Source: Rhabditoides inermis (Eukaryota > Nematoda > Chromadorea > Rhabditida > Rhabditidae). From it: 64,000 bases of DNA. The notes under the pieces were generated by a model. It searched no databases and was not told where the DNA came from. It saw only the letters and a list, made by a program, of their open reading frames with translations. Positions 60,101 through 64,000 of this stretch are shown here, piece after piece. The stretch lies in assembly GCA_963966185.1 (NCBI GenBank), contig CAWZYM010000212.1, positions 186,001 through 250,000 of the forward strand. The letters run 5' to 3'. The position numbers were made by a program, and so were the translations under genes. Numbering within the stretch: position 1 is the first letter of the stretch; every line of letters begins with the position of its first letter.

Positions 60101-62325
60101 CTACACTATCTACACATTCTACACAATCTACACATTCTACACATTCTACACATTCTACACATTCTACACATTCTACACATTCTACACATTCTGCACATTC
60201 TGTACATTCTGCACATTCTATACATTTTGCACATTCTGCACATTCTGCACATTCTGCACATTCTACACATTCTGCACAATCTACGCATTCTGCACATTCT
60301 ACACGTTCTGCACATTCTGCACTTTCTACACATTCTACACATTCTGCACATTCTACACATTCTGCACAATCTACGCATTCTGCACATTCTACACGTTCTG
60401 CACATTCTGCACTTTCTACACATTCTACACATTCTACACATTCTGCACATTCTACACATTCTACACATTCTACACATTCTACACATTCTACACATTCTAC
60501 ACATTCTGTACATTCGGCACATTCTATACATTTTGCACATTCTGCACATTCTGCACATTCTACACATTCTACACATTCTACACATTCTACACATTCCATA
60601 CATTCTGCACATTCTGCACATTCTGCACATTCTGCACATTCTACACATTCTGCACAATCTACGCATTCTGCACATTCTACACGTTCTGCACATTCTGCAC
60701 TTTCTACACATTCTACACATCACACGTTCTGCACAATCTGCACTTTCTACACATTCTACACATTCTTTACATTCTACACATTCTACACATTCTACACATT
60801 CTACACATTCTACACATTCTACACATTCTACACATTCTACACATTCTACACATTCTACACATTCTACACATTCTACACATTCTACACATTCTACACATTC
60901 TACACATTCTACACATTCTACACATTCTACACATTCTACACATTCTACACATTCTACACATTCTACACATTCTACACATTCTACACATTCTACACATTCT
61001 ACACATTCTACACATTCTACACATTCTACACATTCTACACATTCTACACATTCTACACATTCTACACATTCTACACATTCTACACATTCTACACATTCTA
61101 CACATTCTAAACATTCTACACATTCTACACATCACACGTTCTGCACAATCTGCACATTCTACACATTCTACACATTCTGCACATTCTACATAATTTGCAC
61201 ATTCTTTACATTCTACACATTCTACACATTCTACACATTATGCACATTCTGCACATTCTACACATTCTACACATTCTACACATTCTACACATTCTACACA
61301 TTCTACACATTCTACACATTCTACACATTCTACACAATCTACAGATTCTACACATTCTACACATTCTACACATTCTACACATTCTACACATTCTACACAT
61401 TCTGAACATTCTACACATTCTACACATCACACGTTCTGCACAATCTGCACATTCTACACACACTGCACATTCTACACATTCTGCACATTCTACACATTTT
61501 GCACATTCTACACATTCTACACATTCTACACATTCTACACATTCTACACATTCTACACATTCTACACATTCTACACATTCTAAACATTCTACACATTCTA
61601 CACATCACACGTTCTGCACAATCTGCACTTTCTACACATTCTACACATTCTACACATTCTACACATTCTACACATTCTACACATTCTACACATTCTACAC
61701 ATTCTACACATTCTACACATTCTACACATTCTACACATTCTACACATTCTACACATTCTACACATTCTACACATTCTACACATTCTACACATTCTACACA
61801 TTCTACACATTCTACACATTCTACACATTCTACACATTCTACACATTCTACACATTCTACACATTCTACACATTCTACACATTCTGAACATTCTACACAT
61901 TCTACACATCACACGTTCTGCACTATCTACACATTCTACACATTCTACACATTCTACACATTCTGCACATTCTACATAATTTGCACATTCTTTACATTCT
62001 ACACATTCTACACATCCTACACATTATGCACATTCTGCACATTCTACACATTCTACACATTCTACACATTCTACACATTCTACACATTCTACACATTCTA
62101 CACATTCTACACATTCTACACAATCTACACATTCTACACATTCTACACATTCTACACATTCGGCACATTGTACACATTCTACACATTCTGCACATTCTGT
62201 ACATTCTGCACATTCTATACATTTTGCACATTCTGCACATTCTGCACATTCTGCACATTCTACACATTCTGCACATTCTACATAATTTGCACATTCTTTA
62301 CATTCTACACATTCTATACATCCTA
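51150..62325 (+). repeat. 9-bp satellite, third block
   Basis: Domain 2 markers continue. The variant CTACACTATCTACAC, which occurs once per higher-order repeat, is at 41631, 46678, 51180, 56509 and 60101, so copies are 5047, 4502, 5329 and 3592 bp apart. Later copies lack the foldback insert and carry ordinary satellite in its place. Confidence 0.95.
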
Positions 62326-62363
62326 CTAGCGCTCCGGCGCGCTGACGCGCGCCTCCGCGCTAG
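62326..62363. repeat. GC-rich imperfect hairpin at the satellite/unique junction
   Basis: CTAGCGCTCCGGCGCGC pairs with GCGCGCCTCCGCGCTAG over 17 bp with three mismatches and a TGAC loop. It sits exactly at the last satellite unit. Confidence 0.75.
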
Positions 62364-62780
62364 ATCATGAAAATAAGAAGAATAGAATAGAAACTCATAG
62401 AATAGAATAGAAACTCAAGTTTTTGTTATGATCAATAATACTGTGTTTTTTATTTTACAATTTTATAACATTTTGAGTGAAACTGGTTATTAAAGTAGAG
62501 AAGATTAGTCGATTGATGTATTGATTGCACTGATAATGTGGTCTAGAGGCGATGCAATAATAATAATACCTGGTCTGCAAGTGCTTTGGTTAGCTGCCGC
62601 GTACCTCTGTTGTACAAGTCAGTAGATCTATGTATAATTTTGAATTTGAATGTCCTCGCGTATACAGAAAGAGAACCCGCACGGTGCCGCGCGCTCCCGC
62701 TATCAATATCTATGAATACATAGATCAATGATAATCATTATACATTTTTTTCTGAACTATACTTTCCTTTGCTCATAAAA
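62364..62780. other. AT-rich single-copy sequence
   Basis: It starts with a direct tandem repeat of AATAGAATAGAAACTCA (about 62380-62415). No gene is seen. A 61-codon minus-strand frame at 62543-62728 has no recognisable features. Confidence 0.5.
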
Positions 62781-62943
<163 letters not shown>

Positions 62944-63098
62944 TCTTTTAGTTATAATGCTACGAAAACAGAGAGCTTTGCTACTGCAACCTCTCGCCCT
63001 CTTTTATTCTCGCATTCTCTCTCTCTTTCTCTCTCTGTCTCTCTCTATATCTCCCTTCCCTTTTTTATCTAACTCTTTCTTTTTTCCCTCTTCCTCAG

Positions 63099-63172
63099 TA
63101 AAACTTTTGCTTGGACATGGAGCTTCCGCTGCCGGACAGCGAGATTTTGATGTTTTTTTAACCGGATACTGA
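63099..63172 (+). CDS. possible ankyrin-like exon remnant
   Basis: A long pyrimidine tract ends in CTTCCTCAG at 63090-63098, a good 3' splice site. The following frame reads KLLLGHGASAAGQRDF and stops at the TGA 63170-63172. The segment KLLLGHGASAA resembles the second helix and turn of an ankyrin repeat (usually close to LLLEHGADVNA). Only part of one repeat is present and no upstream exon lies in the window, so this could be a captured or decayed exon, or chance. Confidence 0.25.
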
Positions 63173-63667
63173 AAGCAAAATTGAGGACGTGGACTACAGC
63201 CGAGGACGTAAACTCAACTATCTGCAAAGTTTCATACAAATTGGTTTAGTATGAATCAAGTCATGAACGCGGAACTAATCAAAATCGCAAAAGAAATGCG
63301 AGAGCGCGCGCATCTTTTGATAATTGGACAATATGTTCCTCACACCGTAACCAATAACGCTGAATTTTGCAGGTACGCTCTTTTTTGTTGAAACTATTTG
63401 TTGAACGTATTTACGGAAAATGAAGCGAAAATGTTTCTTAGATGAGACACGTTCGCTGCGATCAGCAACAAAATCGATTACTTTCGTAGATTTTCTTCGA
63501 AATATAGGCAATGAGTGTAATTGGAGAGTAATCACGAAGTGGACTGCGTCCTGAAGTAATATGTAAACTTTCTGAAAAACATCACGCAAATCGGTCAAGT
63601 AAAAACGGAGATATGCCCGCGATCACACAAGAAAAGGTGCAAAAGTGTCTATTTTTGGTGGTTTTCG
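63173..63667. other. single-copy block with two related conserved-looking phrases
   Basis: TTTCATACAAATTGGTTTAG at about 63229 and ATCACGCAAATCGGTCAAGT at about 63582 look like diverged copies of one sequence, each followed by a purine-rich stretch. A 107-codon minus-strand frame at 63275-63598 overlaps them. It has no recognisable domain and is not called as a gene. Confidence 0.4.
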
Positions 63668-64000
63668 ACACATTCTATACATTTTGCACATTCTGCACAT
63701 TCTGCACATTCTGCACATTCTACACATTCTGCACATTCTACATAATTTGCACATTCTTTACATTCTACACATTCTACACATCCTACACATTATGCACATT
63801 CGGCACATTCTACACATTCTACATAATTTGCACATTCTTTACATTCTACACATTCTACACATCCTACACATTATGCACATTCTGCACATTCTACACATTC
63901 TACACATTCTACACATTCTACACATTCTACACATTCTACACATTCTACACATTCTACACATTCTACACATTCTACACATTCTACACATTCTACACATTCT
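63668..64000 (+). repeat. 9-bp satellite, fourth block (continues off the window)
   Basis: It resumes with CTATACATTTTGCACATT and ACATAATTTGCACATTC, the same order of variants as at 62215-62320 just before the single-copy block. It contains two ACATAATTTGC markers about 81 bp apart, then pure TTCTACACA units to the end. Confidence 0.95.

Larger units (their letters stand above)
38613..62325 (+). repeat. array domain 2, with CATCACACGTT and ACATAATTTGC markers
   Basis: A different set of variants starts abruptly here. CTGAACATT or CTAAACATT is followed by CTACACATCACACGTTCTGC (a short unit that shifts the phase by two bases). ACATAATTTGCACATTCTTT replaces the ATATTTTGC form of domain 1. CTATACATTTTGCACATT and CAATCTACGCATT are frequent. 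Stop codons now appear in every + frame. Two non-satellite inserts lie inside (45259-45684 and 50315-51149). Confidence 0.85.

Noticed and set aside
6046..62325. CRISPR array
   Set aside because: There are no unique spacers: the whole stretch is one short unit and its variants, in a eukaryotic context.
6046..62325. Telomere repeat
   Set aside because: The unit lacks the G-run of known insect telomere repeats (such as TTAGG) and the array is interrupted and flanked by single-copy DNA on both sides.
63275..63598. 107-codon minus-strand frame
   Set aside because: No recognisable domain, and it overlaps the repeated non-coding phrases.

Overview
This window looks eukaryotic, most likely from an arthropod and perhaps a wasp or ant, though the taxon is only an inference. 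The evidence is very long satellite arrays, long CT and AT microsatellites, short candidate introns with GT...AG ends, AATAAA polyadenylation signals and a foldback (MITE-like) element. There is no bacterial gene organisation. I saw no rRNA, tRNA or CRISPR, and no complete transposase or reverse transcriptase.

Layout. 1-1528 is the end of a 20-bp satellite (consensus AATGAGTTTAGAATCTACAC). 1529-6045 is single-copy sequence. It holds a broken multi-exon gene on the + strand (about 2101-3216, lysine- and proline-rich, with a cysteine/histidine-rich tail, followed by an AATAAA signal), a 193/194-bp tandem duplication over one of its intron/exon borders, weaker candidate exons on both strands, an AT microsatellite and a 17-base C run. 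The stretch is unusually rich in AGTC on the + strand.

6046-62325 is almost entirely one 9-bp satellite, TTCTACACA (C-free complement TGTGTAGAA). Two short non-satellite inserts interrupt it, at 45259-45684 and 50315-51149. The array has a frayed left edge (6046 to about 7350) and a very regular domain 1 (about 7350-38612), with cassettes of variant units spaced in multiples of 9 bp. A sharply different domain 2 (about 38613-62325) uses other variant units and a 3.6-5.3 kb higher-order repeat. The two inserts share an identical 422-bp segment carrying a perfect 105-bp inverted repeat, and mark a tandem duplication of about 5.05 kb. 62326-63667 is a third non-satellite block, with a GC-rich hairpin, a CT microsatellite and a possible ankyrin-like exon. 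Satellite resumes at 63668 and runs off the window.

The huge open frames across the satellite (up to about 11,000 codons, all three + frames at once) follow from the 9-bp unit and are not annotated as genes. The main points of interest are the structure and history of the array: its domain switch, higher-order repeats, G-free strand, inserted foldback element and the core it shares with the neighbouring 20-bp satellite.
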